A stretch of DNA of 64,000 nt from an uncultured Anaerolineae bacterium (GTDB taxonomy: Bacteria; Chloroflexota; Anaerolineae; J036; Brachytrichaceae), in the NCBI GenBank assembly GCA_937959265.1, contig CALGMA010000012.1, positions 1-64,000 on the forward strand. The letters are read 5' to 3'. Positions 27,487 through 37,183 of the stretch are shown one piece after another (positions within the stretch are counted from its first letter, which is position 1; each line of letters begins with the position of its first letter). The notes under the pieces are model-generated. The model was given only the letters and a program-made list of their open reading frames with translations. It had not been told where the DNA came from and ran no database searches. The position numbers and the translations under genes are program-made.

Positions 27487-30021
27487 TCACCGACGCACGG
27501 TCGCGCCAAGTTGCCCCTCGACTGCGCGAATGATTTTGGCGCGCAATTTCTCCACATCCTTGTCGGTAAGCGTCCGGTCTTCGGCCTGATATGTCAGCGA
27601 GTAAGCGAGGCTTTTCTTGCCTGAGCCGATCTGCTCGCCGCGGTAGACATCGAACAGGTGCATATCGCGCAGCAGCGCGCCGCCGGCCTGGCGGATCGTC
27701 CGCGCCACGGCTGCTGCCGGCACAGCTTCGTCCACGACGATGGCCAGGTCTTCAATGGTGGCCGGGAAGCGCGGCAGGTCTCGGATCGCATAGTCCCGGG
27801 CCACGGCGTGGCGCAGCGCTTCCAAGTCGAAATCGGCGATCAGCACCGTCCGGTCGGCAGGCAGCCCCCACGCTTCGCGCACGCGCGGGTGCAACTCGCC
27901 AAAGATGCCCAACAGCATCCCCGACGCATCGCATGCGCGCACTGCGGCCGTTCGGCCTGGGTAGTATGTCGGGTGCATTGTCGGCTCGTAGGTCACCTCG
28001 CCGAGGTGCAGCCCATCCAGCAACGACTCGACCACGCCCTTCAAGTCGTAGAAATCCATGACGGGCGCGCCGTCCGCGTTGCCGGTGCGCCAGGAGGGTT
28101 CGGCGCGCGCGCCGCTCATCGCAATCGCTAGGCGCGGCTTCTCTTCGGGCAGGCGCCCATCGCTGCCGGGCAAGAAAACGGCGCCGATCTCGAAAAGCGC
28201 CACGCGCGCATGATGGCGCAGGTTGGCCGCCAGCGCTTCGAGCGCGCCGCTCACCAGGGTGTGGCGCATCACGGTGCGCTCGGGATTGATCGGGTTGGCC
28301 AGCGTGACGTAGGGCCGGTGATCGGCAGGTGTATTGGGCGCGTAGATGCGCGCTTCTTGTTCCGGCGTGGTCAGGCGATAGGTGACGATCTCTTGCAAGC
28401 CGGCGCCCACCAGCAAGTCGCGCACGCGTTCCTCAAAGTCGAGTTCGGGGTTGCCGTGGATGGGCGGCAGCGCGTCGGCCATCAGCGTCTCCGGGATGCG
28501 ATCGTAGCCGTAAATGCGGGCGATCTCCTCGATGAGGTCGTGCTCGCCCTCGATGTCCAAGCGATGCTCCGGAGTCGTCACCGTCAGGCGCGGCAGTTGG
28601 GGAGCGGGAGTGGCGACTCCCGGCTGCTCACTCCCGCCCTCGGCCTTTACCTCAAATTCCAGCGAACGCAGGATGCGCGCCATCTCCTCGACTGCCATCT
28701 CGACGCCGAGCAGCTTGTTCACCCGCTCTGGATGCAGCGTGATGCTGACGGGTTGAGCCGGCGAGGGGTAGGCGTCGAGGATGCCCCGGCTGATTACTCC
28801 GCCAGCATATCGCTGCAGCAGATGCAGTCCGCGCCGCTGGGCGACCATCGCCAGTGCCGGATGCACACCGCGCGAGAAGCGATACGAGGCCTCGCTGTGC
28901 AGGTTGTGGTGGCGCGCGGTCTTGCGGATGCTGATGTTGTCCCACGCTGCCACCTCAAACAGCACGTTGCGCGTTGCTTCTTTCACCTCGCTGTCGGCGC
29001 CACCCATCACGCCGGCCACGCTGAGCGGGCCGACTTCGTCGCACACCAGGATGTCGGTCGGCTGCAAATCGCGCGTTTGCCCGTCTAGGGTGGTAAGGGC
29101 CTCGCCCGGCTCGGCCAGGCGCGTGATGATCGTGCGGATGCCGCTCGGTCCGACCCGCACGGCGTCCAGGTCGAAGGCGTGCGTCGGCTGGCCAAATTCG
29201 AGCATGACGTAGTTGGAGATGTCCACGATGTTGTTGATCGCGCGCATGCCACACAACGCCAGCCGTCGCTGCATCCAAAAGGGCGAGAGGCCGATCGTGA
29301 CGCCCCGAATAATGCCGGCGGTGAAGCGCGGGTTCAATCTTGGATTGCGAATCTCGATGCGCAGCTCGCCTTCGATGGGTTCACCCTCGGCGGTGAAGTC
29401 CATCGGCGGGTAGCGGACGGTCTGACCGGTGAGCGCGGCGACTTCGCGCGCGATGCCGATGATGGACGCGGCGCGGGCCGTGCTCGGCAAGATGGCGACC
29501 TCTAACACGGCATCGCCGAGATAATCGGCCAGCGGCGCGCCGACCGGCGCATCGTCGGGCAGGATGAGGATGCCTTCGTGTTCGTCGCTCAGCCCCAGCT
29601 CCTTCTCGCTGCACACCATCGAGTCGTTCTTGATGCCGCGCAACGTCGCCTCTTTCAAGGTCATGATGACCTTGCCCGCTTTGTGACCGTCGTACAGGCG
29701 CGCGCCTTTCAGCGCCAACACCACCTTTTGCCCGCTGTCGCCGGGCCGAATGTTCGGCGCGCCGGTGACGACCGTGATCGGCTGATCGGCGCCATAATCT
29801 ACCGTGGCCAGCAGTAAGCGATCGGCGTTGGGATGGCGCTCGACCTTGAGCAATTGACCGACGAAGATTTTGTCGCGATCCCACGGCAGCTCACTGCCGG
29901 GCAATCCGACATACTCGATGTGCTCAACCTCGAAGCCGGCCAGCGTCAACTTTTCGGCTAGAACTTCAACAGGCAGGGTAACTTCGACGTATTCTCGCAG
30001 CCAGGAGATTGGAACGCGCAT
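27487..30021 (-). CDS. pheT: Phenylalanyl-tRNA synthetase beta subunit
   Basis: With PheS it forms the alpha2-beta2 enzyme charging tRNA-Phe. The 844 aa show the N-terminal tRNA-binding (EMAP-like) domain (about 40-155: VGQLLKVERHPNADRL), B3/B4 editing domain, B5 domain, the core synthetase-like domain and the C-terminal anticodon-binding FDX-ACB domain (about 745-840: FPATIEDLAIVVDEAVPA). A Gly/Glu/Pro-rich insert (about 462-478) is encoded by heptameric DNA. pheS is not adjacent: upstream lies a divergent ROK kinase gene. Confidence 0.97.
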   Translation of the reverse strand: MRVPISWLREYVEVTLPVEVLAEKLTLAGFEVEHIEYVGLPGSELPWDRDKIFVGQLLKVERHPNADRLLLATVDYGADQPITVVTGAPNIRPGDSGQKVVLALKGARLYDGHKAGKVIMTLKEATLRGIKNDSMVCSEKELGLSDEHEGILILPDDAPVGAPLADYLGDAVLEVAILPSTARAASIIGIAREVAALTGQTVRYPPMDFTAEGEPIEGELRIEIRNPRLNPRFTAGIIRGVTIGLSPFWMQRRLALCGMRAINNIVDISNYVMLEFGQPTHAFDLDAVRVGPSGIRTIITRLAEPGEALTTLDGQTRDLQPTDILVCDEVGPLSVAGVMGGADSEVKEATRNVLFEVAAWDNISIRKTARHHNLHSEASYRFSRGVHPALAMVAQRRGLHLLQRYAGGVISRGILDAYPSPAQPVSITLHPERVNKLLGVEMAVEEMARILRSLEFEVKAEGGSEQPGVATPAPQLPRLTVTTPEHRLDIEGEHDLIEEIARIYGYDRIPETLMADALPPIHGNPELDFEERVRDLLVGAGLQEIVTYRLTTPEQEARIYAPNTPADHRPYVTLANPINPERTVMRHTLVSGALEALAANLRHHARVALFEIGAVFLPGSDGRLPEEKPRLAIAMSGARAEPSWRTGNADGAPVMDFYDLKGVVESLLDGLHLGEVTYEPTMHPTYYPGRTAAVRACDASGMLLGIFGELHPRVREAWGLPADRTVLIADFDLEALRHAVARDYAIRDLPRFPATIEDLAIVVDEAVPAAAVARTIRQAGGALLRDMHLFDVYRGEQIGSGKKSLAYSLTYQAEDRTLTDKDVEKLRAKIIRAVEGQLGATVRR
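28594..28642. repeat. Degenerate 7-bp-period DNA inside pheT
   Basis: Seven heptads (CAGTTGG, GGAGCGG, GAGTGGC, GACTCCC, GGCTGCT, CACTCCC, GCCCTCG) encode a poorly conserved linker of PheT. The central GGGAGTGGCGACTCCC is an inverted repeat. Confidence 0.4.
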
Positions 30022-30209
30022 GATGATGTGCGGCTCACTTCACTTTGCAAAATGGATGTGAGATTCTAACATTGGCGCACATTCGTGCGGGCGCATCAGG
30101 TTAGCGGAGGCTTTATACCTGTGCGTTGTTGCGCAGCGCGACGGATGCGGCTTTCGGCCAGGACGGATAATCTGTCGAACTACAACACAGGGACAACGGA
30201 GATGCAATC

Positions 30210-31193
30210 GTGGCATCAAAATACGCAATCGGTATAGACCTGGGCGGCACGAAGATCCTTGCCGCAGTAGTAGACGCGCAGGGCAACGTGCTCGCTGCGG
30301 CAAAAAAGACGACGCAGGCCGAGAAAGGCCCAGAGGTCGTCATCACCCGTATCCAGAAAGCGATGGATGAAGCGCTGGATGAGGCCAAGCTCAAAAAAGA
30401 TCGTGTCGCTGCTATCGGCATTGGCGCGCCGGGCATCATAGACAGCGCCAACGGTGTGGTGATTAGCCTGACCAACCTGCCTGGTTGGCACAACATCGAG
30501 ATTGCCAAGTTGCTGCGGCGCTGGCATGCGGTCCCGGTGTCGCTATCGAACGACGTGCGCGTGGCTGCGGTGGGTGAGCATCGCGTAGGCGCCGGTCGGG
30601 GCGTGCACAGTATGATCGCCGTGTTCGTCGGCACAGGCATTGGCGGCGGCATCATCGTCAACGACAAGCCATGGGTCGGCTTTCGTTCGAGCGCCGGCGA
30701 AGTGGGTCACATGGTCATCCTGGCCGATGGCCCCTACGCACCCGGTGGCGGAATCCGCGGTGGCATCGAAGCGCTGGCCAGCCGCAGCGCCATTGACCGT
30801 GACCTGCGCGCGGGCATCGCCGCCGGGCGCAGGAGTGTGCTGCCCGACCTACTCAAGGAGAAGGGCAACGGTGCAATCACCAGCAGTGTGCTGGCCAAGG
30901 CCGTGAGCAAGAATGATCCGCTGACGATCGAGGTGTTGCGCCGTGCAGCCTATTACCTAGGCCTACATGCGGCCAGCCTGATCAACGCCTTCGATCCGGA
31001 GATGCTCGTCTATGGTGGCGGGGTGATCGAAGGGCTGGGCGAGTGGATGGTGGCTCAGATCCGCGATGTGGCCAAGCAGCATGCCATCAATCGGACTGAG
31101 TTGGACAAAATCAAGATCGTCGAAGCAAAGTTGGGCGAACAAGCCGGGGTCATCGGCGCGGCGCTAATGGCGTTGGACGCGCTGAAGGCCTGA
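30210..31193 (+). CDS. ROK-family sugar kinase (glucokinase-like)
   Basis: The 327-aa protein probably phosphorylates glucose or an amino sugar with ATP. The phosphate-binding motif GIDLGGTK is at residues 8-15, and FVGTGIGGGIIVN at about 140-152. The glucose-contact segment AGEVGHMVI is present. The CxCGxxGCxE zinc motif that usually follows is absent; that stretch reads GPYAPGGGIRGGIEALAS, so it is a zinc-less ROK protein. GTG start with a weak CGGAG about 10 nt upstream. It diverges from pheT. Confidence 0.9.
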   Translation: MASKYAIGIDLGGTKILAAVVDAQGNVLAAAKKTTQAEKGPEVVITRIQKAMDEALDEAKLKKDRVAAIGIGAPGIIDSANGVVISLTNLPGWHNIEIAKLLRRWHAVPVSLSNDVRVAAVGEHRVGAGRGVHSMIAVFVGTGIGGGIIVNDKPWVGFRSSAGEVGHMVILADGPYAPGGGIRGGIEALASRSAIDRDLRAGIAAGRRSVLPDLLKEKGNGAITSSVLAKAVSKNDPLTIEVLRRAAYYLGLHAASLINAFDPEMLVYGGGVIEGLGEWMVAQIRDVAKQHAINRTELDKIKIVEAKLGEQAGVIGAALMALDALKA

Positions 31194-31265
31194 CGGCGCA
31201 ATGGGATGGCGCGACGCCCACGAACAAACGAAGGACGGGAGCGCCGTCCTAGTGGGGTAGGGCGT

Positions 31266-31739
31266 ATGGCCGTCGAACTACAAATCGAGTTGTGCGTGCG
31301 CGTTGCTGTGGCAGCATTGCTCTCATCGCTGGTCGGCCTCGAACGCGAGCTGCAAGGTCATTCCGCCGGATTACGCACGCACATGCTGGTGGGTCTGGGC
31401 GCGGCGTTATTCACCGTGTTATCTCTGTTCGCGTTCAAGGAGGGCGACCCTGGCCGCGTTGCGGCGCAGATCGTCACCGGCGTGGGCTTCCTCGGCGCAG
31501 GCACCATCATTCAACGCCGTGACCGGCATACGCCACACGGCCTGACGACGGCGGCCGGCATCTGGGCAGTGTCGGCGATCGGCATGGCCTGTGGCGTTGG
31601 GGCTTACGTGCTCGGCGTCTTCAGCACGCTCTTGATCCTGTTCGTGTTGATCCTGCTGGCGCGCATCAGCGAGCGGATTCATGCCGCGAAAAAGGGAAAG
31701 GAGGACTCCTTGCACGCCGAACAACTCGACAGGAGCTAG
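31266..31739 (+). CDS. MgtC/SapB family membrane protein
   Basis: The 157-aa protein has about four hydrophobic segments. The MgtC N-terminal domain is recognised by VGLERELQGHSAGLRTHMLVGLG, then IVTGVGFLGAGTII and GLTTAAGIWAVSAIGMACG. The C-terminal cytoplasmic domain of longer MgtC proteins is missing, as in many bacteria. MgtC proteins are linked to low-Mg2+ growth and F-ATPase modulation, not to transport itself. ATG 31266 is preferred over 31206, which would add a polar, non-family extension. Confidence 0.92.
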   Translation: MAVELQIELCVRVAVAALLSSLVGLERELQGHSAGLRTHMLVGLGAALFTVLSLFAFKEGDPGRVAAQIVTGVGFLGAGTIIQRRDRHTPHGLTTAAGIWAVSAIGMACGVGAYVLGVFSTLLILFVLILLARISERIHAAKKGKEDSLHAEQLDRS

Positions 31740-31761
31740 AGCCTGTGCGGAACGCCCGTTG

Positions 31762-31812
<51 letters not shown>

Positions 31813-31920
31813 ATTCACTTCACGCTGTGCATTTCGGACATCCATCACATTTAGCCGTCGGCGGCGCTGCTGCGATAATCCGATCAGACGACAACCGTTG
31901 GTTGAGGAGCGACGAACGAC

Positions 31921-32910
31921 ATGACGACGAATACTCTCCCGCGCCGCAGGGTTGGGCGCACCGCGCTGGAAGTTACACACATCGGCCTGGGCACGGCATT
32001 CTTGCTTGGGCTTGATGTTGTGAGAGAGGACGCGCCGGCCATCGCCACGGTGCATGCCGCGTTGGACCAGGGGATTAACTTCATTGACACGGCGGCGCTC
32101 TATTCGCGCGGACAGGCCGAGCGCGTGGTCGGCGAAGCGCTGCGCGGCGTGCCGCGCGACCGGTTCGTCATTCAGACTAAGGCCGGCCGCTTCCCCAAGC
32201 CGGACGGCGGCTCGTATCACGACTACTCGCGCGAAGCTATCCTGCGCAGCGTGGAGAACAGCATGAAGCTATTGGGCGTAGATCGGCTGGATAGCGTGCT
32301 GGTGCACGACGCCGACGGCGACAAGTTCAACCGCAGCCAGGGCGCCGGCCTGGAGGATACTTACTTCCGCGACGCGCTCGATCACGCCTTCCCCACGTTG
32401 CTCGAGCTGCGCAGCCAGGGCGTGATCGGCGCAGTGGGCGCCGGCATGAACCAGTGGCAGATGGAATGGGAGTTCGCCAAGCGCGTGAACGTGGACTGTT
32501 TTCTGCTCGCCGGCCGTTACACGCTACTCGAACAGACCTCGCTCGACTTCCTCGAATATTGCCGGCAGCGAAACATCGCAGTCTTCCTGGGCGGCGTGTT
32601 CAACAGCGGCATCCTGGCCACCGGCCCACGCGAGGGGGCAAGTTACAACTACGCTGCGGCGCCGGCGCACGTGATCGAGAAGGCCAGGAAGATTGATGCG
32701 GTTTGTGCGCGCTATGGCGTGCCGCTGCGCGTGGCCGCCTTGCACTTCGCCATGGCGCACCCCGCCGTCGTTTCCGTGGTGCTGGGCGCGCAGAAGCCCG
32801 AAGAGGTCATCGCGAACGTCGCTGCGGCGCAGCAGACCACGCCGGCGGCGCTGTGGGCTGACCTGAAGCGCGAAGGGCTAATCGCGCCCGAAGCGCCGAC
32901 GCCGGCATGA
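31921..32910 (+). CDS. Aldo/keto reductase
   Basis: This 329-aa NAD(P)H-dependent oxidoreductase has the AKR barrel. The catalytic tetrad is Asp56 and Tyr61 (FIDTAALY), Lys87 (IQTKAGRF) and His129 (SVLVHD). The overall pattern is close to the D-threo-aldose/L-fucose dehydrogenase branch, so a sugar is a likely substrate, though unproven. GAGGAG lies about 12 nt before the ATG. The stop overlaps the start of the HAD gene (ATGA), showing translational coupling. Confidence 0.93.
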   Translation: MTTNTLPRRRVGRTALEVTHIGLGTAFLLGLDVVREDAPAIATVHAALDQGINFIDTAALYSRGQAERVVGEALRGVPRDRFVIQTKAGRFPKPDGGSYHDYSREAILRSVENSMKLLGVDRLDSVLVHDADGDKFNRSQGAGLEDTYFRDALDHAFPTLLELRSQGVIGAVGAGMNQWQMEWEFAKRVNVDCFLLAGRYTLLEQTSLDFLEYCRQRNIAVFLGGVFNSGILATGPREGASYNYAAAPAHVIEKARKIDAVCARYGVPLRVAALHFAMAHPAVVSVVLGAQKPEEVIANVAAAQQTTPAALWADLKREGLIAPEAPTPA

Positions 32911-33965
32911 GCGCTCTGGCGCCAATCCTTCTGCTCGACGTTGACGGCACGCTGATCGAAGATCGCGGCTATCGCTGCGCGCAAGTCGAAGCGGCGCGCT
33001 TCGTGTGTCGCAAGTGGGGCTTGCCCGACTACACGCCGAACGAGGACGAAATCAACGTCCTGCATGCGTGCGGCTTCTCAAATGAATGGGATTCGACCGC
33101 GTTCAACGTCGGCATCAACCTGCTGGCGCATCATCGCGGCAGACCTGGCCGCCCCGACTTCGCTGCCTGGGCGATCAAGACGCGCGCGTTCACCGGCCTG
33201 CCGCACGAGCGCGCCCGCGCGCTGTTGCTGAGCGAAGCGCCGCCTGACCTGCACCCGGGCATTCATCGCTTGCTCGACGACGTGCGCGACCCGCGCGTGA
33301 GCGAGACGACCCGGCTGCTCTATACCTTCGTGCTCGGATCGGCGCGTTTTGAGCAACACTTCGGCTTGCGGGCCGAAGTCGAGACGCCGTCGTTCCTGGA
33401 GACGATGGATGTGCCGATCCCCCACGCGCGCAGCCGACAGATCATCCGCGCACACCCGGCCAGCGCCTACACAGCGCGCCCCACGCTTCCCCCCGACGAC
33501 AGTCGCCCCGGCCTCTATCAGACGCCGGAAGGCGAGATCGCGCTGGCCCAGTTGGACATGGCGGAACTGCCGCTCATGGGCCTGGGGCCGATGCAGTGGC
33601 TGGCCGACGTGAAAGGTGGCTCGATCTGGGATTACGCCAAGCCGGCGCTGGTTCAGCCGATTGCGGCTATGCTGGCTGCGGTCGGCTGCCCGCTGCGGGA
33701 TGCTGCCTTAGCGGCCTATGCGTTCGTCGCGCAAGGAGAGCGGGGCGGCATCGAGCGACTCGCCAGTCGGCAGGTGATCGTCTTCGAGGACAACGCCGGC
33801 GGGGTGCGCGCCGCGCGTCAGGCGGCAGCCGCATTGCGGAACGCCGGCGTTGACGTTCGGGTTGTCGGCTTCGGCGTGGCGCGCGATCCCGCAAAGCGTG
33901 GGGCACTGGCCGAAGTGTGCGACCGGCTCTTTGAGGACGTGAACGCGGCGCTGGCTGCCCTATAG
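32907..33965 (+). CDS. HAD-superfamily hydrolase-like protein
   Basis: The 352-aa protein opens with the HAD motif I LLLDVDGTLIED (Asp at about residues 10 and 12). Motif IV may be VIVFEDNAGGVRAAR at about 290-304, typical of phosphoglycolate-phosphatase-like HADs. The central 200 residues are longer than in a common HAD cap and are not recognised. It is translationally coupled to the aldo/keto reductase gene, so it may dephosphorylate a related sugar intermediate; this is inference. Confidence 0.75.
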   Translation: MSALAPILLLDVDGTLIEDRGYRCAQVEAARFVCRKWGLPDYTPNEDEINVLHACGFSNEWDSTAFNVGINLLAHHRGRPGRPDFAAWAIKTRAFTGLPHERARALLLSEAPPDLHPGIHRLLDDVRDPRVSETTRLLYTFVLGSARFEQHFGLRAEVETPSFLETMDVPIPHARSRQIIRAHPASAYTARPTLPPDDSRPGLYQTPEGEIALAQLDMAELPLMGLGPMQWLADVKGGSIWDYAKPALVQPIAAMLAAVGCPLRDAALAAYAFVAQGERGGIERLASRQVIVFEDNAGGVRAARQAAAALRNAGVDVRVVGFGVARDPAKRGALAEVCDRLFEDVNAALAAL

Positions 33966-34016
33966 CTCGGGCCGACTGCAGCTTCGCGTTCGTGGCTTGA
34001 GGCGTCTGCTGTTGCG

Positions 34017-35069
<1,053 letters not shown>

Positions 35070-35088
35070 GGCGTGTGACTGTATTGTT

Positions 35089-35961
35089 TTACCTCATTCC
35101 GGTCATCTGCGTCTGGCCGGTGCCGCGGCCCACGCGCTGGATGAGCAGCACCAGGATCCATACGAGCACGAAGCTGATGATCGTCAGCGCGGCCGGCTCG
35201 AAGATTTTGTTGTTGCCAACCGAGGCCATGTATGACCCGAACGCGCGCTCGTCGGGGAACAGGAAGTTGGCCAGCGTGTATTCGCCGATGGCGATGGCGA
35301 AGGTCAGTAAGGCTGCGCCGAGCACGGCCACGCGCAAGTTGGGCAGGATGACCTGTAGGATGATAGCCGGCCAGCCGGCGCCTAGGCTGCGCGCCGCCTC
35401 GGTGAGTGTGCGAATGTCAATCGCCCGTAGACCGATGTCCACCGAGCGATATGTGTAGGGCATGACGGCGATGGTGTAACCGCCCACCAGCAGCGCCACC
35501 GTGCCCAGCTCGGTGTTTGTCAACGAGAACGGCGGACCACTGTAGGTGCGCAGCAGGCCGAATGTGAGCACGATGCCGGGAATGGCAAACGGAAGCACCG
35601 TGAAGAACTCCATCACCGGCTTCAGCCTTGGCACGCGCAGGTGAACCCAATACGCCGTGGGCACGACAATGGTGGTGCTGACGATGATGGTCAGCACTGC
35701 CATCAGACATGAGAAGAGCAGCGATGAATAAAAGCGCGGCAGGTTGAGGGCAATCTTGAACGGCGATACCTGAACCTGAAGCACTTTGTCGGGCTCCGGG
35801 ATAGCAAGCACGTTGGTGTAAGCAGTGAAGCCGATTTCACCGCGCCGGGCGCGCAGCGAATAGTCGAACTGCGTTACCAACGGCACGATCAGGTAGGCGG
35901 CGCAGACGATCAGGATCGCCCACGCGAAGAGTCGTGCGGCGAGGGAGCGTCTGCCGGTCAT
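35089..35961 (-). CDS. ABC transporter permease (PotC-like)
   Basis: The 290-aa membrane protein has about six helices and the cytoplasmic EAA loop (EAARSLGAGWPAIILQVILPNLR at about 187-209) that docks with the ATPase. The start overlaps the zinc-ribbon gene stop (ATGA), so translation is coupled. It pairs with the permease at 36218-37105 to form a heterodimeric pore. Confidence 0.93.
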   Translation of the reverse strand: MTGRRSLAARLFAWAILIVCAAYLIVPLVTQFDYSLRARRGEIGFTAYTNVLAIPEPDKVLQVQVSPFKIALNLPRFYSSLLFSCLMAVLTIIVSTTIVVPTAYWVHLRVPRLKPVMEFFTVLPFAIPGIVLTFGLLRTYSGPPFSLTNTELGTVALLVGGYTIAVMPYTYRSVDIGLRAIDIRTLTEAARSLGAGWPAIILQVILPNLRVAVLGAALLTFAIAIGEYTLANFLFPDERAFGSYMASVGNNKIFEPAALTIISFVLVWILVLLIQRVGRGTGQTQMTGMR

Positions 35962-36200
35962 GGAACCTCTACCTCATCCTGTGGGGTGTAGAGTCTGAAT
36001 TTGCGCCGGATGCGGTCTAGGTCTTCGGGTAACTCCACGTAGCTCTCGATGTAGCCGCAGGTGCAGCACACATAGCGCGCGACCGGCACGCTGGTGAAAT
36101 AGCCGCCCCAATCCACGATGATGGATGTCTCGTCTTGGCGTCCGGCCACGCGAGCGATCACGTCGCTGCCGCATTTTGGGCAAAAGCCGGTGGTCTTCAT
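35958..36200 (-). CDS. Small zinc-ribbon protein between two ABC permease genes
   Basis: This 80-aa cytoplasmic protein has two CxxC pairs: Cys7/Cys10 (GFCPKCGSD) and Cys45/Cys48 (RYVCCTCGY), forming a predicted zinc ribbon, and an acidic C-terminus (PEDLDRIRRKF). The start is supported by GGAGG 7-8 nt upstream. It lies 17 nt after the first permease gene and overlaps the second by 4 nt, so it is made with the importer. Its job is unknown; metal sensing or assembly of the transporter are guesses. Confidence 0.85.
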   Translation of the reverse strand: MKTTGFCPKCGSDVIARVAGRQDETSIIVDWGGYFTSVPVARYVCCTCGYIESYVELPEDLDRIRRKFRLYTPQDEVEVP

Positions 36201-36217
36201 CTTCTTGCCTCCTCGCA

Positions 36218-37105
36218 CTAACGCAACCAGCGCGCTGTCACGCGCTGCAGCCAGACATATAGGGCGATGGATATTCCCAGGATCATGACCATGCCGAAGG
36301 CTAGCGCATAGCTCAGTCCGGGGTTGTAGAGCACGTCGCCGCGAATTTGCCTGCTGATGACGCGCGTCACCACGTCCACTTTGCTTCCGGTGAGCGCTTC
36401 GGCGGTGGCGTATGCGCCGAAGGCGTTGCCGAACAACAGCACCATCGCGCCGAGAAACGATGGCAACAGAATCGGAAAGCCGACGTAGCGCCAGAAGTCG
36501 AACGTCGTGCCGCCCAGGTTTGTCGCGGCCTCGAGCCACTCGCGTTTCAGCCCGTCGAACGCCGGCACCATAATGAGCAGCATCAGCGGGAATTGAAAGT
36601 ACAAATAAGCCAGGATCAAGCCTTGCACGGTATAGATGCTGAAGCCGGCGGCATAGAGGTCAATACTGAAGACGTTGCGCAGGAAGACCGGCAGCGCGCC
36701 GGTGCGGCCCAGCAGGGTGATGAAGGCAAAAGCCAGCGGAATGCCGCCGAAGTTCGCTGCCACGCTGCTGAACGTGATGACCCCCGAACGAATCCGGCCT
36801 GAGAGGCCGCCCCAGGTGATTGCATAGGCCAGCAGCGCGCCGAGGCTCGCGCCGATCACTGCAGTCACGATGCTCAGCTCGATGCTGGTGCGGTACGACT
36901 CCAGGATGAGCGGCTGGAACAGCCCGGCGATATTGTCGAGCGTGAAGTGGCCATCCCGGTCGCGGAAGGCGCCGGCCATGATGGTCAGCGACGGCAAAAG
37001 CAGGAAGGCGAAGATGAACAAGAAAAACGGCAAGGTCCCCAGCCAGGTCCACGACACCGACGGACTAATCGGCTTGGCTTTGGGAGCGGTGATCGCTGTG
37101 TCCAT
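36218..37105 (-). CDS. ABC transporter permease (PotB/FbpB-like)
   Basis: The product (295 aa from ATG 37105; an in-frame start at 37123 adds 6 residues) has about six membrane helices. The EAA-type loop is LEAATNLGGTTFDFWRYVGFPIL. It is the first permease of the importer operon. A 40-bp perfect palindrome lies between it and the binding-protein gene, which could reduce downstream expression relative to the binding protein, as is common in ABC operons. Confidence 0.92.
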   Translation of the reverse strand: MDTAITAPKAKPISPSVSWTWLGTLPFFLFIFAFLLLPSLTIMAGAFRDRDGHFTLDNIAGLFQPLILESYRTSIELSIVTAVIGASLGALLAYAITWGGLSGRIRSGVITFSSVAANFGGIPLAFAFITLLGRTGALPVFLRNVFSIDLYAAGFSIYTVQGLILAYLYFQFPLMLLIMVPAFDGLKREWLEAATNLGGTTFDFWRYVGFPILLPSFLGAMVLLFGNAFGAYATAEALTGSKVDVVTRVISRQIRGDVLYNPGLSYALAFGMVMILGISIALYVWLQRVTARWLR

Positions 37106-37120
37106 CGCGCAAGGCAGAAT

Positions 37121-37160
37121 CACAGAAACCAGGTTTCTCCAGAGAAACCTGGTTTCTGTG
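37121..37160. repeat. 40-bp perfect palindrome in the ABC operon
   Basis: 19-bp arms (CACAGAAACCAGGTTTCTC and its exact reverse complement) with a CA spacer fill the gap between the solute-binding-protein stop and the permease start. Each arm is itself partly palindromic (AGAAACCAGGTTTCT), so several stem-loops are possible. The sequence is unrelated to the GGGTAGGCG family. Confidence 0.9.
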
Positions 37161-37183
37161 AAGATTCTACGGCAATCGCTGAC

